NCBI RefSeq assembly: GCF_900120175.1 | Contig: NZ_FQLF01000001.1 | Coordinates: forward strand, 720,129 to 784,128 | Length of the DNA: 64,000 bases | Direction: 5' to 3' | DNA from: Oceanicoccus sp. KOV_DT_Chl | GTDB lineage: Bacteria; Pseudomonadota; Gammaproteobacteria; Pseudomonadales; Dasaniaceae | Part shown: one piece after another, positions 1 through 11,594 of the stretch | How positions within the stretch are numbered: position 1 is the stretch's first letter | Layout of the letters: each line of letters starts with the position of its first letter | The notes under the pieces: generated by a model | Databases searched by the model: none | What the model was told of the DNA's origin: nothing | The model's input: the letters and a program-made list of their open reading frames with translations, nothing else | Program-made: the position numbers and the translations under genes

Positions 1-132
<132 letters not shown>

Positions 133-384
133 CTACCTTTTAACAATGTGACATCAGTGGTGCTGGTTTAGAGGCTGGCTATCATAGAGTAAATAGGCCC
201 GTAGAAAAACCGTTTCAAAGCTTTTGCCAAATAAACGCTATATTGAGGCAAATACCTGATTTAGATGGTAATATTGGGCTAGTTTTGACAATTAAAAGAC
301 CTGTAGCAGAATTTATATTCAATTCATTACAAAACAGGTGACGTCTTCTACATCGGCCCGTAATAATAAAGGAAAGCCACTGTT

Positions 385-2718
385 TTGAATAAGCAGGTCA
401 TGCCGGATAAAACCGCTAACAATCCCGCCGTGGAAAAGTTCGTACCCCGCTTGCGTGAAGGTGCATTAATAGGTTTTGTGGCGGTGTTTATCTACTTGTT
501 GATGGCCCTAAGTAGCTATGATCGGGCCGATCCCGGCTGGTCGCGTACCGGTACCGGTGAGCCAGTAATGAATGCAGGTGGACCCACAGGGGCCTGGCTT
601 GCCGATATTTTCCTCTCTATGTTTGGTTATATGGCCTATCTCTTTCCGCTGATGGTAGGGTATCGCGCCTGGATATTGTTTCGGCAGCGTTATCAACCAC
701 AGCGCTTTGATTGGGCGTCATTCTCTATTCGAATTATAGGTCTGGTGATTGTCATGGTGGCTAGCACCTCTCTGGCGATGATTGGTGATAATGGTGATTC
801 CGGTTTGCCATTTGGTGCTGGCGGTGCCTTGGGGCAGAGCGTTGGCGCCGCAATGGTGGCTTCATTTAGTTTGATTGGTGCCCGGTTGATCCTGTTGGCT
901 CTGTTTTTATTTGGCATGACAATTTTCACTGATTTGTCCTGGTTGAAATTAATGGACCAAATCGGTGCGTTGACGCTACGCGGGCTTAATCGCAGTTATC
1001 TCTATCTGACTCGTTATTGGCAGCAGCGCAAAGAACAGCGCTCTCTAAAGAAAGTGCAACAAGAGCGTAAAGTTGTTATTGCCCAGCAGGTCGAAAAAGA
1101 AAAAACTCGGGAGCGCCCCAAAATTCTGCCCTTGCCGAAAAAAGCAGAGAAAAGTGTCCGTTCAGAACGTGAAAAACAGCAGCCTCTGTTTAACGCACCG
1201 GTAGTTGGTACTTTACCCAATTTGGAGTTATTGGACCCGGCCAATGACACCCACCGAAAAGGTTTTTCTGAAGAAGCGCTTGAGGCCTTGTCAAAGTTAT
1301 TGGAGCATAAACTTAAAGACTTTGGGGTAGTGGCTGAAGTCAAAGAAGTATTGCCTGGCCCGGTAGTAACCCGTTTTGAAATTCAACCCGGCACTGGTGT
1401 AAAAGTCAGTAAGATCACTAATCTGGCTAAAGATATTGCTCGTTCCCTGGCGGTTATCAGTGTTCGTGTGGTTGAAGTTATCCCTGGAAAGTCAGTAGTA
1501 GGTATTGAAATCCCCAATGAAGATCGCGCCATTGTAAATTACCGTGACGTGTTGTCATCTAAAGTCTATGACGATTCCAAATCACCGCTCACCCTGGCGT
1601 TGGGGCATGATATTTCAGGTGAGCCTATTGTTGCCGATCTTGCAAAAATGCCGCATCTACTTGTTGCAGGTACTACCGGTTCAGGTAAGTCGGTCGGTGT
1701 AAACGCCATGTTGTTAAGCTTGTTATACAAGTCAACGCCGCAGCAAGTGCGCTTGATTTTAGTCGACCCAAAAATGTTGGAACTGTCGGTTTATGATGGT
1801 ATTCCTCATTTATTGACACCAGTTATCACTGACATGAAAGATGCTGCTAACGGTTTACGTTGGTGTGTCGCTGAGATGGAGCGTCGTTATAAATTAATGT
1901 CCGCCATGGGCGTGCGAAATCTTGCCGGCTTTAATCGCAAAATTACGGATGCCATCGAAAGCGGTAATCCGATTCTTGATCCATTGTGGGTCAAAGAAGA
2001 AGTCTATCAAGCGGGAGAGGAAGAACCCACGGCGCCAGCGTTAGAAACATTACCGTCCATTGTTGTGGTGATTGACGAATTTGCTGACATGATTATGGTG
2101 GTCGGTAAAAAAGTCGAAGAGTTGATTGCGCGGATTGCGCAAAAAGCTCGTGCAGCAGGTATTCATTTAATACTGGCAACTCAACGCCCCTCGGTAGATG
2201 TGATCACCGGTTTGATTAAAGCTAACGTGCCTACAAGAATAGCCTTTCAAGTTTCTTCGCGGGTAGATTCCCGAACCATTCTTGATCAGGGCGGGGCTGA
2301 ACAATTATTAGGTCATGGTGATATGTTGTATCTGCCACCGGGAACCAGTTTGCCGTTACGAGTGCATGGTGCGTTTGTCTCTGACGAAGAGGTGCATCGA
2401 GTGGTTGCCGACTGGAAACGGCGTGGAGAGCCTAATTATATTGTTGGTCTCATTGACGAAGGTGCTAGTGGTCCCGCCATTCCCGGTTTTACCGAAGGTG
2501 GTAATGATGGCGACAGTGAATCAGATGCGCTCTATGACGAGGCGGTTAATTATGTTATTCAATCAAGACGCGCCTCTATTTCTTCAGTTCAGCGAAAGTT
2601 ACGAATTGGTTATAACCGAGCAGCTCGATTAATTGAAGCAATGGAAGCTGCCGGTGTAGTCACTGAAATGGGAACCAACGGCAGTCGTGAAGTGCTGGCC
2701 CCAGCATCCTTCGAATAA
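385..2718 (+). CDS. ftsK: DNA translocase FtsK
   Basis: This is the hexameric ATP-driven DNA pump at the division septum that clears the terminus and activates XerCD recombination at dif. The 777 residues include about four membrane helices in the first 190 residues and a short charged linker (about 195-270), followed by the motor. Walker A is GTTGSGKS at about 429-436, and the Walker B segment [10 protein letters not shown] lies near 561-570. A C-terminal winged-helix gamma domain (about 710-773, [18 protein letters not shown]) reads KOPS. The linker is far shorter than in E. coli FtsK, as in Pseudomonas. The likely start is TTG at 385, preceded by AAAGGAAAG; ATG at 400 is the alternative. 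lolA follows 25 bases after the stop. Confidence 0.96.
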   Translation: MNKQVMPDKTANNPAVEKFVPRLREGALIGFVAVFIYLLMALSSYDRADPGWSRTGTGEPVMNAGGPTGAWLADIFLSMFGYMAYLFPLMVGYRAWILFRQRYQPQRFDWASFSIRIIGLVIVMVASTSLAMIGDNGDSGLPFGAGGALGQSVGAAMVASFSLIGARLILLALFLFGMTIFTDLSWLKLMDQIGALTLRGLNRSYLYLTRYWQQRKEQRSLKKVQQERKVVIAQQVEKEKTRERPKILPLPKKAEKSVRSEREKQQPLFNAPVVGTLPNLELLDPANDTHRKGFSEEALEALSKLLEHKLKDFGVVAEVKEVLPGPVVTRFEIQPGTGVKVSKITNLAKDIARSLAVISVRVVEVIPGKSVVGIEIPNEDRAIVNYRDVLSSKVYDDSKSPLTLALGHDISGEPIVADLAKMPHLLVAGTTGSGKSVGVNAMLLSLLYKSTPQQVRLILVDPKMLELSVYDGIPHLLTPVITDMKDAANGLRWCVAEMERRYKLMSAMGVRNLAGFNRKITDAIESGNPILDPLWVKEEVYQAGEEEPTAPALETLPSIVVVIDEFADMIMVVGKKVEELIARIAQKARAAGIHLILATQRPSVDVITGLIKANVPTRIAFQVSSRVDSRTILDQGGAEQLLGHGDMLYLPPGTSLPLRVHGAFVSDEEVHRVVADWKRRGEPNYIVGLIDEGASGPAIPGFTEGGNDGDSESDALYDEAVNYVIQSRRASISSVQRKLRIGYNRAARLIEAMEAAGVVTEMGTNGSREVLAPASFE

Positions 2719-2743
2719 TAGTTTTCTTAATAGTGGAATCATT

Positions 2744-3367
2744 GTGAACTTATATCGCAAAGTAGTTTTATCCTTAGTTATCGCATTACCTTTAAGTTCG
2801 TTGGTTTCTGCACAGGATGCAGTAAAACAGCTGGCAGATAAATTACAGGTAATGGATACCTTGCTGGCTAACTTTCAACAAACCATTAAAGACTCTCAAG
2901 GAGCAGTATTGCAACAAGCCTCTGGTGTGTTAAAAGTGAAACGGCCGCGTCGTTTTTATTGGCGTACTGAAACACCTTATGAACATTTGGTTGTCACCGA
3001 CGGTAAAATTTTATGGTTGCATGACCTGGATTTAGAGCAAGTCAGTAAACAGCCATTTTCTGCCGATATGGATAAAGCGCCGGCGTTACTGCTTAGTGGT
3101 GAGATTGCTGAAATCAGCAAGCAGTATCAAGTACAAGCGTTAACTTCACAGCAATTTGTGCTTTCGCCGCGTACTGATGATGGTGTTTTTAAGCAGCTGA
3201 CGCTTGAGTTTCGCGGAGCTTCCATTTCCGGCATGATCCTTCGAGATAGCCTCGATCAAACGACGATTATTGAATTTTCATCGGTGCGCATGAATCAGCC
3301 CTTAGCGGATGAGATATTTCAATTCACTCCGCCAAAAGGTGTCGATGTTATCAACAATGAACCGTAA
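2744..3367 (+). CDS. lolA: Outer-membrane lipoprotein carrier protein LolA
   Basis: This periplasmic chaperone receives lipoproteins from LolCDE and hands them to LolB. I place the start at GTG 2744, which gives a clean signal peptide (MNLYRKVVLSLVIALPLSSL, cleavage near VSA-QD); the reading frame is open further upstream into ftsK. The mature part shows the LolA pattern: LxxMDTLLANFQQT early, then VLKVKRPRRFYWRTETPYEH, and DGKILWLHDLDLEQV. The length of 207 aa is normal for the family. Its stop overlaps the start of rarA by 11 bases, and it lies just behind ftsK, the conserved ftsK-lolA-rarA order. Confidence 0.95.
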   Translation: MNLYRKVVLSLVIALPLSSLVSAQDAVKQLADKLQVMDTLLANFQQTIKDSQGAVLQQASGVLKVKRPRRFYWRTETPYEHLVVTDGKILWLHDLDLEQVSKQPFSADMDKAPALLLSGEIAEISKQYQVQALTSQQFVLSPRTDDGVFKQLTLEFRGASISGMILRDSLDQTTIIEFSSVRMNQPLADEIFQFTPPKGVDVINNEP

Positions 3368-4679
3368 TTTATTCGAACAAAAACCGGTTTATCAGCCGCT
3401 TGCCGCTAAAATGCGACCGCGTACGTTAGTTGACTATATTGGTCAGCAGCATATTTTAGGTCCTGGTAAGCCGTTGCGGGAAGCATTAGAGAGTGATCAA
3501 TTACACTCCATGGTGTTATGGGGGCCGCCAGGTGTTGGTAAAACTTCGCTGGCGAAATTGGTGTCCGAATTGTGTGATACACACTTTATCGCCTTGTCCG
3601 CAGTATTGGCGGGAGTAAAAGATATTCGCGTAGCAATAGACGAGGCTGCGCATCAGCAAGCAGCGGGTCGCAAAACGATTCTGTTCATTGATGAAGTGCA
3701 CCGTTTTAATAAGTCGCAGCAGGATGCTTTTTTGCCCTTTGTTGAGGATGGCACCGTGATTTTTATTGGTGCGACTACAGAAAATCCGTCTTTTGAATTA
3801 AATAATGCCTTGCTGTCCAGAACCCGTGTTTATAAGTTACGGGCTTTAGAGGTTGATGATATTGAAGCGATTATTTACCGCTCCTGCGTCAGTTACCAAC
3901 CCATAGAGATTTTGTTAGAGTCTTCGCAGTTGTCCCAGCTAGCCCTGGCTGCAGATGGTGATGCGCGCCGTGCGTTAAATCTGTTGGAGCTGGCGGTGGA
4001 GTTAGCGCCGGGAGATGATAAACAAAAGCGTATCGATGAAAATACCGTATCCGAAGTTCTGGATGGTTTTGTCCGTCGTTTTGATAAGGGGGGAGATTTA
4101 TTTTACGAGCAAATTTCTGCGTTGCATAAAGCGGTGAGAGGCTCGGCTCCTGATGCGGCACTGTATTGGTTTTGTCGCATGCTGGATGGCGGTTGTGACC
4201 CTTTGTATATAGCCAGGCGGGTAGTGCGCATGGCCAGTGAAGATATCGGTAATGCCGACCCAAGAGCACTAGAAATAGCTTTAAACGCCTGGAATGTTCA
4301 GGAGCGGCTGGGCAGCCCTGAAGGTAGCTTGGCAATTGCACAAGCGGTGGTTTATATGGCTTCTGCAGCAAAAAGCAATGCTGTCTACAAAGCGTTTAAC
4401 CAAACCATGGCGATGATTAATCAACAGCCTAGTTATGATGTGCCGGTGCATTTACGCAATGCGCCGACGGCGATGATGAAGGAGTTGGATTATGGTGGTG
4501 AATACCGCTATGCCCATGACGAGCCGCAAGCCTATGCAGCGGGAGAGAATTATTTTCCCGAAGAGTTAAAAGATACCCGGGTTTATTTTCCTGTCGATAG
4601 AGGGCTGGAAATAAAAATTGCAGAAAAGCTGAATTATCTGCGCGAACTGGATAAAAGCAGTAAAATGCAGCGCTATTAA
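3357..4679 (+). CDS. rarA: Replication-associated recombination protein A (AAA+ ATPase)
   Basis: RarA/MgsA is a clamp-loader-like AAA+ ATPase that acts at stalled replication forks. The ATG at 3357 gives MNRNLFEQKPVYQPLAAKMR, the standard RarA opening followed by RPRTLVDYIGQQHILGPGKPL. Walker A is GPPGVGKTS and Walker B is ILFIDEVHRFNKSQQD; sensor regions follow (GATTENPSFELNNALLSR). The C-terminal MgsA domain has VRMASEDIGNADPRALEIAL and SYDVPVHLRNAPT. At 440 aa it matches E. coli RarA in size. It overlaps the end of lolA, suggesting translational coupling. Confidence 0.96.
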   Translation: MNRNLFEQKPVYQPLAAKMRPRTLVDYIGQQHILGPGKPLREALESDQLHSMVLWGPPGVGKTSLAKLVSELCDTHFIALSAVLAGVKDIRVAIDEAAHQQAAGRKTILFIDEVHRFNKSQQDAFLPFVEDGTVIFIGATTENPSFELNNALLSRTRVYKLRALEVDDIEAIIYRSCVSYQPIEILLESSQLSQLALAADGDARRALNLLELAVELAPGDDKQKRIDENTVSEVLDGFVRRFDKGGDLFYEQISALHKAVRGSAPDAALYWFCRMLDGGCDPLYIARRVVRMASEDIGNADPRALEIALNAWNVQERLGSPEGSLAIAQAVVYMASAAKSNAVYKAFNQTMAMINQQPSYDVPVHLRNAPTAMMKELDYGGEYRYAHDEPQAYAAGENYFPEELKDTRVYFPVDRGLEIKIAEKLNYLRELDKSSKMQRY

Positions 4680-4723
4680 ATAGAGGCTGGTGCTGAATTT
4701 TAACAATCAGGTAGTTAAAAAAT

Positions 4724-5113
4724 ATGAAGCACATACTGATGATTGCTGCCGGTGGCGCCGCTGGTGCCTTGTGTCGCTATTGGATGGTGAATGCAGTGAA
4801 TACGGTTAGTCATGGTAAGTGGCAGCTGGGTGGTTTCCCATTGGGAACCTTGGCTGTGAATGTGATTGGCTCATTTTGTATTGGCATTATGTATGTGCTA
4901 ATTACTGAGCGGCTGGCATTGCATCCGGATTGGCGTAGTGTTGCGATGGTCGGTTTTTTAGGTGCATTCACTACATTCTCGACGTTTTCCCTGGAAACCA
5001 TAACCCTGTTGGAAAGTGGTCTGTTACTTAATGCAGCTGTCTATGTGGTTACCAGTTTATTAGTGTGTGTGTTTGCTTCCTGGTTGGCCATCACACTGAC
5101 ACGTTTTTTATAA
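4724..5113 (+). CDS. crcB: Fluoride ion channel CrcB/Fluc
   Basis: This small four-helix inner-membrane protein forms a dual-topology dimer that exports fluoride. It has 129 residues with GGAAGALCRYW at the first helix, NVIGSFCIGI in the second, and the hallmark GFLGAFTTFSTFSLET in the third, whose phenylalanines and threonines line the pore. The start at ATG 4724 lies 44 bases after rarA, and serS follows 39 bases downstream, so it is probably part of the rarA-crcB-serS transcript. I see no fluoride riboswitch in the short upstream gap. Confidence 0.95.
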   Translation: MKHILMIAAGGAAGALCRYWMVNAVNTVSHGKWQLGGFPLGTLAVNVIGSFCIGIMYVLITERLALHPDWRSVAMVGFLGAFTTFSTFSLETITLLESGLLLNAAVYVVTSLLVCVFASWLAITLTRFL

Positions 5114-5152
5114 AGTCACGATTAAAATTTAAAAGATAAAGGTTTCAATTAA

Positions 5153-6445
<1,293 letters not shown>

Positions 6446-6450
6446 CCTTA

Positions 6451-7836
6451 ATGGATTTTTTGCCGCTTTATTTTCAATTAACGAATAAGCCCTGTTTGTT
6501 GGTGGGCGGCGGTAATGTGGCGCTGCGCAAAGCGGGTTTGTTAAGTAAGGCGGGCGCAGTCATTCATATTGTCGCTCATGAAATATTACCCGAGCTGCAT
6601 GCTTTAGCCGTCGCCAGTGGTGGTAGTTGCCGATTGGGGGATTATCATAGCGCTGACCTGGACAATAAGTTTCTGGTAATTGCCGCAACGGATGAAACCC
6701 AGCTCAATGCAGTAGTTTCCAAAGATGCGCACCAGCGTCATATCCCGGTTAATGTGGTAGATAGTCCGGACCTCTGCAGTGTCATTTTACCCGCTATTAT
6801 TGATCGCTCGCCGTTAGTTATTGCGGTTTCAAGTGGCGGTAAATCACCGGTACTGGCGCGGATGTTACGTGCAAAAATTGAAACAATTATCCCTTCAGCC
6901 TACGGCCAGCTCGCTAATTTGGTCGGGAATTTTCGTGACCAGGTTAAAGCGCGTTTTGACAATATCGATGATCGGAAAAATTTTTGGGAATCGGTATTGC
7001 AGGGGCCTGTTGCTGAAATGGTGTTTGCCGGCAAGCAGCAAGCCGCTGAAGAAATGTTGGCGCAACAATTAGGCGAAGAACTAGCGCCAGGTGGCGAAGT
7101 CTATCTGGTTGGTGCCGGCCCGGGTGATCCCGATTTGTTGACGTTTAAAGCGTTGCGTCTTATGCAAAAAGCAGATGTAGTGCTCTATGATCGCCTGGTG
7201 GCCGATCAGATTGTGGATTTATGTCGCCGCGATGCCGAGCGAATTTATGTGGGTAAAGCCCGTTCTGACCATGCGGTACCGCAAGAGAATATAAATCAGC
7301 TATTAGTTGATTTGGCAAAACAGGGTAAAAGAGTATTGCGGCTTAAAGGTGGTGACCCATTTATATTTGGCCGCGGTGGCGAAGAAATTGAGCAGTTGGC
7401 CGAGAACAAGATACCGTTTCAGGTTGTGCCCGGTATTACTGCTGCCTCGGGTTGCGCAGCTTATTCAGGTATTCCGCTTACTCATCGTGATTACGCACAA
7501 TCAGTCAGGTTTGTGACCGGTCACCTGAGGGATGGAAGTTGTGATTTACCTTGGTCAGAGTTGGTGCATGAGAAGCAAACATTGGTGTTTTATATGGGCT
7601 TGGTTGGCCTGCCAATTATTTGTCAGCAATTAATTGCCCATGGTCGTTCTGTGGATACGCCTATCGCTCTAATACAGCAGGGAACCACTCACAATCAGCG
7701 TGTAATCAGCAGTACCCTACAAGATATGCCTAATCGAGTGGCGCAGGAGCAGATTAAACCACCGACACTGCTAATTGTAGGCGAGGTTGTGTTATTACGT
7801 GAAAAGTTGGCATGGTTTGAGCTTAAAGGAGGATAA
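6451..7836 (+). CDS. cysG: Siroheme synthase CysG
   Basis: This trifunctional enzyme makes siroheme for sulfite and nitrite reductases. The N-terminal CysG-B half (about 1-200) is the precorrin-2 dehydrogenase/ferrochelatase, with the NAD motif [14 protein letters not shown]. The C-terminal CysG-A half (about 215-455) is the SAM-dependent uroporphyrinogen-III methyltransferase: [20 protein letters not shown] at its start, then [16 protein letters not shown], and [20 protein letters not shown]. The length of 461 aa is close to E. coli CysG (457). Both halves look intact. It forms the end of the serS-cysG unit. Confidence 0.97.
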   Translation: MDFLPLYFQLTNKPCLLVGGGNVALRKAGLLSKAGAVIHIVAHEILPELHALAVASGGSCRLGDYHSADLDNKFLVIAATDETQLNAVVSKDAHQRHIPVNVVDSPDLCSVILPAIIDRSPLVIAVSSGGKSPVLARMLRAKIETIIPSAYGQLANLVGNFRDQVKARFDNIDDRKNFWESVLQGPVAEMVFAGKQQAAEEMLAQQLGEELAPGGEVYLVGAGPGDPDLLTFKALRLMQKADVVLYDRLVADQIVDLCRRDAERIYVGKARSDHAVPQENINQLLVDLAKQGKRVLRLKGGDPFIFGRGGEEIEQLAENKIPFQVVPGITAASGCAAYSGIPLTHRDYAQSVRFVTGHLRDGSCDLPWSELVHEKQTLVFYMGLVGLPIICQQLIAHGRSVDTPIALIQQGTTHNQRVISSTLQDMPNRVAQEQIKPPTLLIVGEVVLLREKLAWFELKGG

Positions 7837-7857
7837 TAGGTAAAAGTGCCTATTTTA
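7835..7857 (+). terminator. Weak stem-loop after cysG
   Basis: AATAGG (7835-7840) pairs with CCTATT (7849-7854) around an 8-base loop, followed by TTAT. The stem is short and AT-rich and there is no proper U-tract, so this is at best a weak terminator or attenuator. Confidence 0.25.
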
Positions 7858-7932
7858 TGAACTATTGGCGTTGAGATGATCTAAAGATTTACCCGCTTCC
7901 GTCGATAATTATATAAAGGAGGTAAGTAAATA

Positions 7933-8160
7933 ATGATCAATTTTCCCGTCAATAACGCGGTCAATACACCCGCTTCATCGTCATTGGCGAAAGCCAATAG
8001 CCGCAGAATTGTTCCTTCGAGTGCGGCAGATAAGCGCGATATATTAGCTGCTGATCGTCGATTTAAGCGCGATCGTCGTGGTCGACGCGGTTCCAAGCAA
8101 GTAATGGATAGAAGAGCGGGGGCAGATCGTCGCCGCTCTAGTATCGATTTTAGTGTTTAG
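7933..8160 (+). CDS. Small arginine-rich protein with repeated DRR motifs, unknown function
   Basis: I do not recognise a named family. The 75-residue product is supported by a near-perfect Shine-Dalgarno, AAGGAGGT at 7916-7923, nine bases before the ATG. About 15 of 75 residues are arginine, and the triplet DRR occurs four times in the C-terminal half (ADRRF, RDRRG, MDRRA, ADRRR). The N-terminal 25 residues are neutral and rich in Asn, Ser and Ala. There is no signal peptide, membrane helix or cysteine. It could bind nucleic acid or an acidic partner, but this is inferred from charge alone. It lies alone between cysG and the convergent prc. Confidence 0.6.
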   Translation: MINFPVNNAVNTPASSSLAKANSRRIVPSSAADKRDILAADRRFKRDRRGRRGSKQVMDRRAGADRRRSSIDFSV

Positions 8161-8194
8161 TGTCTTTTTGTAGGTTTCTCTTGCAGCTCCAGTG

Positions 8195-10312
8195 TTAATG
8201 ATTAACTGCTATTTTGCTGGGCAGATATGCGGGCATAGCGTCTAATAAGATATGGCCGGTTTCTGTCAGTAGTGGGTCTATCTCCTCTTCTTTATCCTGA
8301 TCCTCTTCCTTGGTGGCATCATCTACGGGGTTATCTGCCAGTTCATCGTCTTCACTGGTTTCAATATCATCTAGTGGCTTCAGTCCTTTCGCCACACGCC
8401 GCTTGTTTTCGATGGATAATGCCCTTTCTTTTTCCTGTTGCTGCATTTTGCTGCGTGCTTCTTGCTGCAGTGGTATAGAGGTAATTGCACGATTTTCCGC
8501 CATGAGTACAAGTTGCTCATTAAGAAAGATGAAGTCAGGGTCCTTACTCATGCGCTGCTCGTGCTTGGCTTTCAGCGATGGCAGGATAGCGGGTAGGTCA
8601 AAATAGTTTGGATGGCGAATGGGGTCGATCCGGTCCCATGCCAAAGCATTCTCGAGTGAACTCTCGCCAACCTTTTCAGTGTCATAAGTGGCAGGGAATT
8701 GAATATCTGGTAGTACGCCGCGATGTTGGGTACTTTCGCCAGAAATCCGGTAAAACTTGGATTCAGTAATTTTCAGCTGACCTTGCTTAAGTGGGGCTAA
8801 TGACTGCACAGTGCCTTTACCAAAAGATTGGGTGCCTACCACAATGCCACGTTGATAATCCTGGATGGCGCCGGCAAAAATCTCTGAAGCGGAGGCGCTC
8901 AGTCGATTGATCAATACTGCCAGTGGACCGTTGTAGTAAGCGCTAGGCGAGCGCTTACCGTCGCGGTATACCTTGTTGCTGGAGTGCCTGATTTGAACGG
9001 TAGGGCCTTGTTCAATGAATAAACCGGTTAATTGATTGGCCTCTTGCAAAGAACCTCCACCATTTTCACGAAGGTCGATAATGATGCCATCAACTTTATC
9101 GTCGATTAGCTCTGTTAATAGTTTTTCTACGTCACGGGTGGTACTTTTATAATTGGGGTCACCCTTGCGCATGGCGTCAAAATCAATGTAGAAGGCAGGG
9201 ATATCGATGATACCGATGCGGGATAATTTATCTTCATGGTAGATTTCAAGAATCTTCTTTTTTGCGCTTTGTTCTTCGAGTTTGACAGTGTCGCGAATGA
9301 TATCAATCACGATATTCTCATCGTCAGTCTTGGCGCTTACTGGAATCACTTGTAATTTTACCAGGCTGCCTTTTGGTCCGCGTATTAAGTCAACCACTTC
9401 ATCCAAACGCATACCAATAACATCCTGAAACTCACCGTCTTTCTGTGCCACTGCCACAATCCGGTCGGAGGGATTTAGTTGTCCTTGCTTATCGGCGGGA
9501 CCAGCATGAACCAGACGGACCACTTTCGTGTACTCATCCTCCATTTGTAATACAGCGCCAATACCTTCCAGCGACAGGCTCATGTTGATATTGAAATTTT
9601 CCGAGGTTCTGGGTGAAAGATAGTTGGTATGTGGGTCGTACAATGAGGTCAGTGCGTTCATGTAGACCTGGAATGCGTCCTCGCTATTAGATTGTTGTAC
9701 GCGATTGAGTTGGTTTTGGTAGCGTTTTTGTAGCAGAGGTATTATTTCAGCCTCGTCTTTTTTAGCCATACGTAAACTTAATACCCGGCTTTTGATGATT
9801 TTACGCCACAGGTCGTCAGCTTCTGCCATGGTAGCAGGCCATGCCAATTGAGTGCGGTCGATAATCAGTGCTTCGTCCTTATCAAAGTCCATGCTGGCAA
9901 CCATTTCGGGTAATTGTTCGACAATACTGCTTAGACGATCGACAAGACGTTGTTGGTAGCGATTGAAAATAATGTAGCCGGGCTCAAGGTCGCCTTTTGA
10001 CAGGGTGTCATCCAACTGAAGACGATACTGCTCAAACTCTTTTAAATCCGACTTTAAAAAGAAGCTGCGATTGCCATCGAGCTTTTCCAGATAGGTATCG
10101 AAAATACGGGATGACAAGCTGTCATTGAGAGATTGCCGGATATAGTGTCGCTGGCGGAGCTTGCTGATAATGTCTTTAGCCGTTTTTGATTGCTCTGCAC
10201 TATAGGTTAATGGCGTCGATTGTACTGTCGCAGTCGTGTTTAACGAGAATAATAGCGTGCAAATAAAGAGGGCGCCGAACAGGGAGCGCTGCCAAGTAAA
10301 TGATTTCAACAT
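8195..10312 (-). CDS. prc: Carboxy-terminal (tail-specific) protease Prc/Tsp
   Basis: This periplasmic S41 serine protease degrades proteins with non-polar C-termini and processes murein enzymes and FtsI. The 705 residues begin with a signal peptide (hydrophobic SLFGALFICTLLFSLN). A PDZ domain follows in the middle (IGAVLQMEDEYTKVV, then HAGPADKQGQLNPSDRIVAV). The catalytic region has RLSASASEIFAGAIQDYQRG with the nucleophilic serine and SFGKGTVQSL with the lysine of the Ser/Lys dyad. The C-terminal DUF3340-like tail is rich in charged residues (ENKRRVAKGLKPLDD and an acidic stretch). Its length is near E. coli Prc (682). It converges with the small gene at 7933. Confidence 0.97.
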   Translation of the reverse strand: MLKSFTWQRSLFGALFICTLLFSLNTTATVQSTPLTYSAEQSKTAKDIISKLRQRHYIRQSLNDSLSSRIFDTYLEKLDGNRSFFLKSDLKEFEQYRLQLDDTLSKGDLEPGYIIFNRYQQRLVDRLSSIVEQLPEMVASMDFDKDEALIIDRTQLAWPATMAEADDLWRKIIKSRVLSLRMAKKDEAEIIPLLQKRYQNQLNRVQQSNSEDAFQVYMNALTSLYDPHTNYLSPRTSENFNINMSLSLEGIGAVLQMEDEYTKVVRLVHAGPADKQGQLNPSDRIVAVAQKDGEFQDVIGMRLDEVVDLIRGPKGSLVKLQVIPVSAKTDDENIVIDIIRDTVKLEEQSAKKKILEIYHEDKLSRIGIIDIPAFYIDFDAMRKGDPNYKSTTRDVEKLLTELIDDKVDGIIIDLRENGGGSLQEANQLTGLFIEQGPTVQIRHSSNKVYRDGKRSPSAYYNGPLAVLINRLSASASEIFAGAIQDYQRGIVVGTQSFGKGTVQSLAPLKQGQLKITESKFYRISGESTQHRGVLPDIQFPATYDTEKVGESSLENALAWDRIDPIRHPNYFDLPAILPSLKAKHEQRMSKDPDFIFLNEQLVLMAENRAITSIPLQQEARSKMQQQEKERALSIENKRRVAKGLKPLDDIETSEDDELADNPVDDATKEEDQDKEEEIDPLLTETGHILLDAMPAYLPSKIAVNH

Positions 10313-10501
10313 AGAGGGTTATTCTCAGTGGTAAATATTATGTATAACAATAGTATAGCGCTATATTTTAAAGTCTTTTCTAGGACGGTTGAGAGGCAGT
10401 TCCCCAGCCGATATAACACACAATTTTGCAGTGTAGCATGAAACAGCTATTAAAAAATGGCGGCGTAAAAGTACTGACAGGTCGCGCCACAATTAGTGCC
10501 G

Positions 10502-11383
10502 CTAACCGCGTTTTAATTGGCGATACTGGCGCGGTGATACCCCAATGATTTTCTTGAATAAGCGCGAGAAATAAAAGTTGTCCTCATACCCTAAGCTACG
10601 GCTGATTTCTTTGACGCTATTGCCGGAAATATCCAGTAAGTAACAGGCGTGTTCCATCTTCAGGTGCAGGAAGTGCTGTATGGGGGATTGCCCGGTAATC
10701 GATTTGTATTTACTGGAAAAGTGGTATTTAGAGAGCTGTACTTTTTTTGCCAGCGTATCCAGTGATAGCTGGCCGTGTAAGTTTTCCTGCATCATCGCAT
10801 GTATGGCATCGAGATTAAGTTGTTCGGCCTGATTGTTGGCTAAGTGACCACTCGCCCCGAGAAAGCTAAGGATTTGGCGCAATTGGTTACTGGCGTAGAC
10901 AAAATTGCGAGGGTTATAACCGGTGCGCCTCACCTCCAGCAAGGCTTCGAAATCTGCGACCAGCTTGGGTTGGATGCCAAGAGGTAATACAGAGAAGGCC
11001 TGACCATCCGGCACGAGTGGTGCTAGAAAGTGGTTGCTGAGCAGGCCATCAAAATGCACCCAGTAGATAGTCCATGGGCTATTGGTGGTCGCCTGATAGC
11101 GGTGTGCGATATTTTTTGGCAGTACTAGCATGTCTCCACGTTTAATAAGCTGGCTGTCGTTACCCACCTGAATAAGACCTTCACCATCAGTGCAGTAAAT
11201 GATCAGCTGGTCACTATGGATAGGGCGATCCATACGATGGCCAAAGGCATTCGGGTAATAACCGAGAGCAACCAGATAGCAGCCATCGGTGAGTGGATTG
11301 GTGGCTAGCTCAGCAACAATAAATTCAGGAACAATAAATCTTATTCCTTCAGGTGAGAGTGGCCATTGCGAGATATCAGGCAT
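10502..11383 (-). CDS. AraC-family transcriptional regulator, probable regulator of the adjacent valine operon
   Basis: An N-terminal cupin-like ligand domain (FGHRMDRPIHSDQLI, then RGDMLVLPKNIAHRYQA) is followed by two C-terminal helix-turn-helix motifs (LSLDTLAKKVQLSKYHFSSK and GNSVKEISRSLGYEDNFYFS, ending SRLFKKIIGVSPRQYR). At 293 aa it has the normal AraC architecture. It is divergent from the acyl-CoA/aldehyde operon starting at 11595, with a 211-base intergenic region that holds a dyad. By position it corresponds to MmsR, the AraC-type activator of mmsAB in Pseudomonas; the regulatory link is inferred from position and family. Confidence 0.88.
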   Translation of the reverse strand: MPDISQWPLSPEGIRFIVPEFIVAELATNPLTDGCYLVALGYYPNAFGHRMDRPIHSDQLIIYCTDGEGLIQVGNDSQLIKRGDMLVLPKNIAHRYQATTNSPWTIYWVHFDGLLSNHFLAPLVPDGQAFSVLPLGIQPKLVADFEALLEVRRTGYNPRNFVYASNQLRQILSFLGASGHLANNQAEQLNLDAIHAMMQENLHGQLSLDTLAKKVQLSKYHFSSKYKSITGQSPIQHFLHLKMEHACYLLDISGNSVKEISRSLGYEDNFYFSRLFKKIIGVSPRQYRQLKRG

Positions 11384-11530
11384 AATAAGCCTTTGAATTT
11401 AAAGTATTTAAAATTTTTATCATGTGTTTGGGGGGCAAGGGATTTGCGCAACATAGTCCATCAATTTCGCAATTAAATCAATTCTTCCTCCACCTAAGCT
11501 GTGTTACCTTATCTGCCGCAAAAAAATTGG

Positions 11531-11563
11531 TCGCGAATTGATCATGTCAATCATCCCGCGACT
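11531..11563. promoter_or_regulatory. Nested dyad upstream of the valine operon
   Basis: The outer arms GTCGCG (11531-11536) and CGCGAC (11558-11563) are perfect inverted copies. Inside lie ATTGA (11538-11542) and TCAAT (11548-11552), also inverted, around TCATG. The element is 31 bases upstream of the aldehyde dehydrogenase start. It could be an operator or a leader hairpin. The AraC-type protein usually prefers direct repeats, so the binding partner is open. Confidence 0.35.
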
Positions 11564-11594
11564 AACACAGTTTCATTATTATCAGGTATAGATT

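Noticed and set aside
285..319. TTGACA and TATATT upstream of ftsK as a promoter
   Set aside because: The spacing is 23 bases, too long for sigma-70; nothing else supports it.
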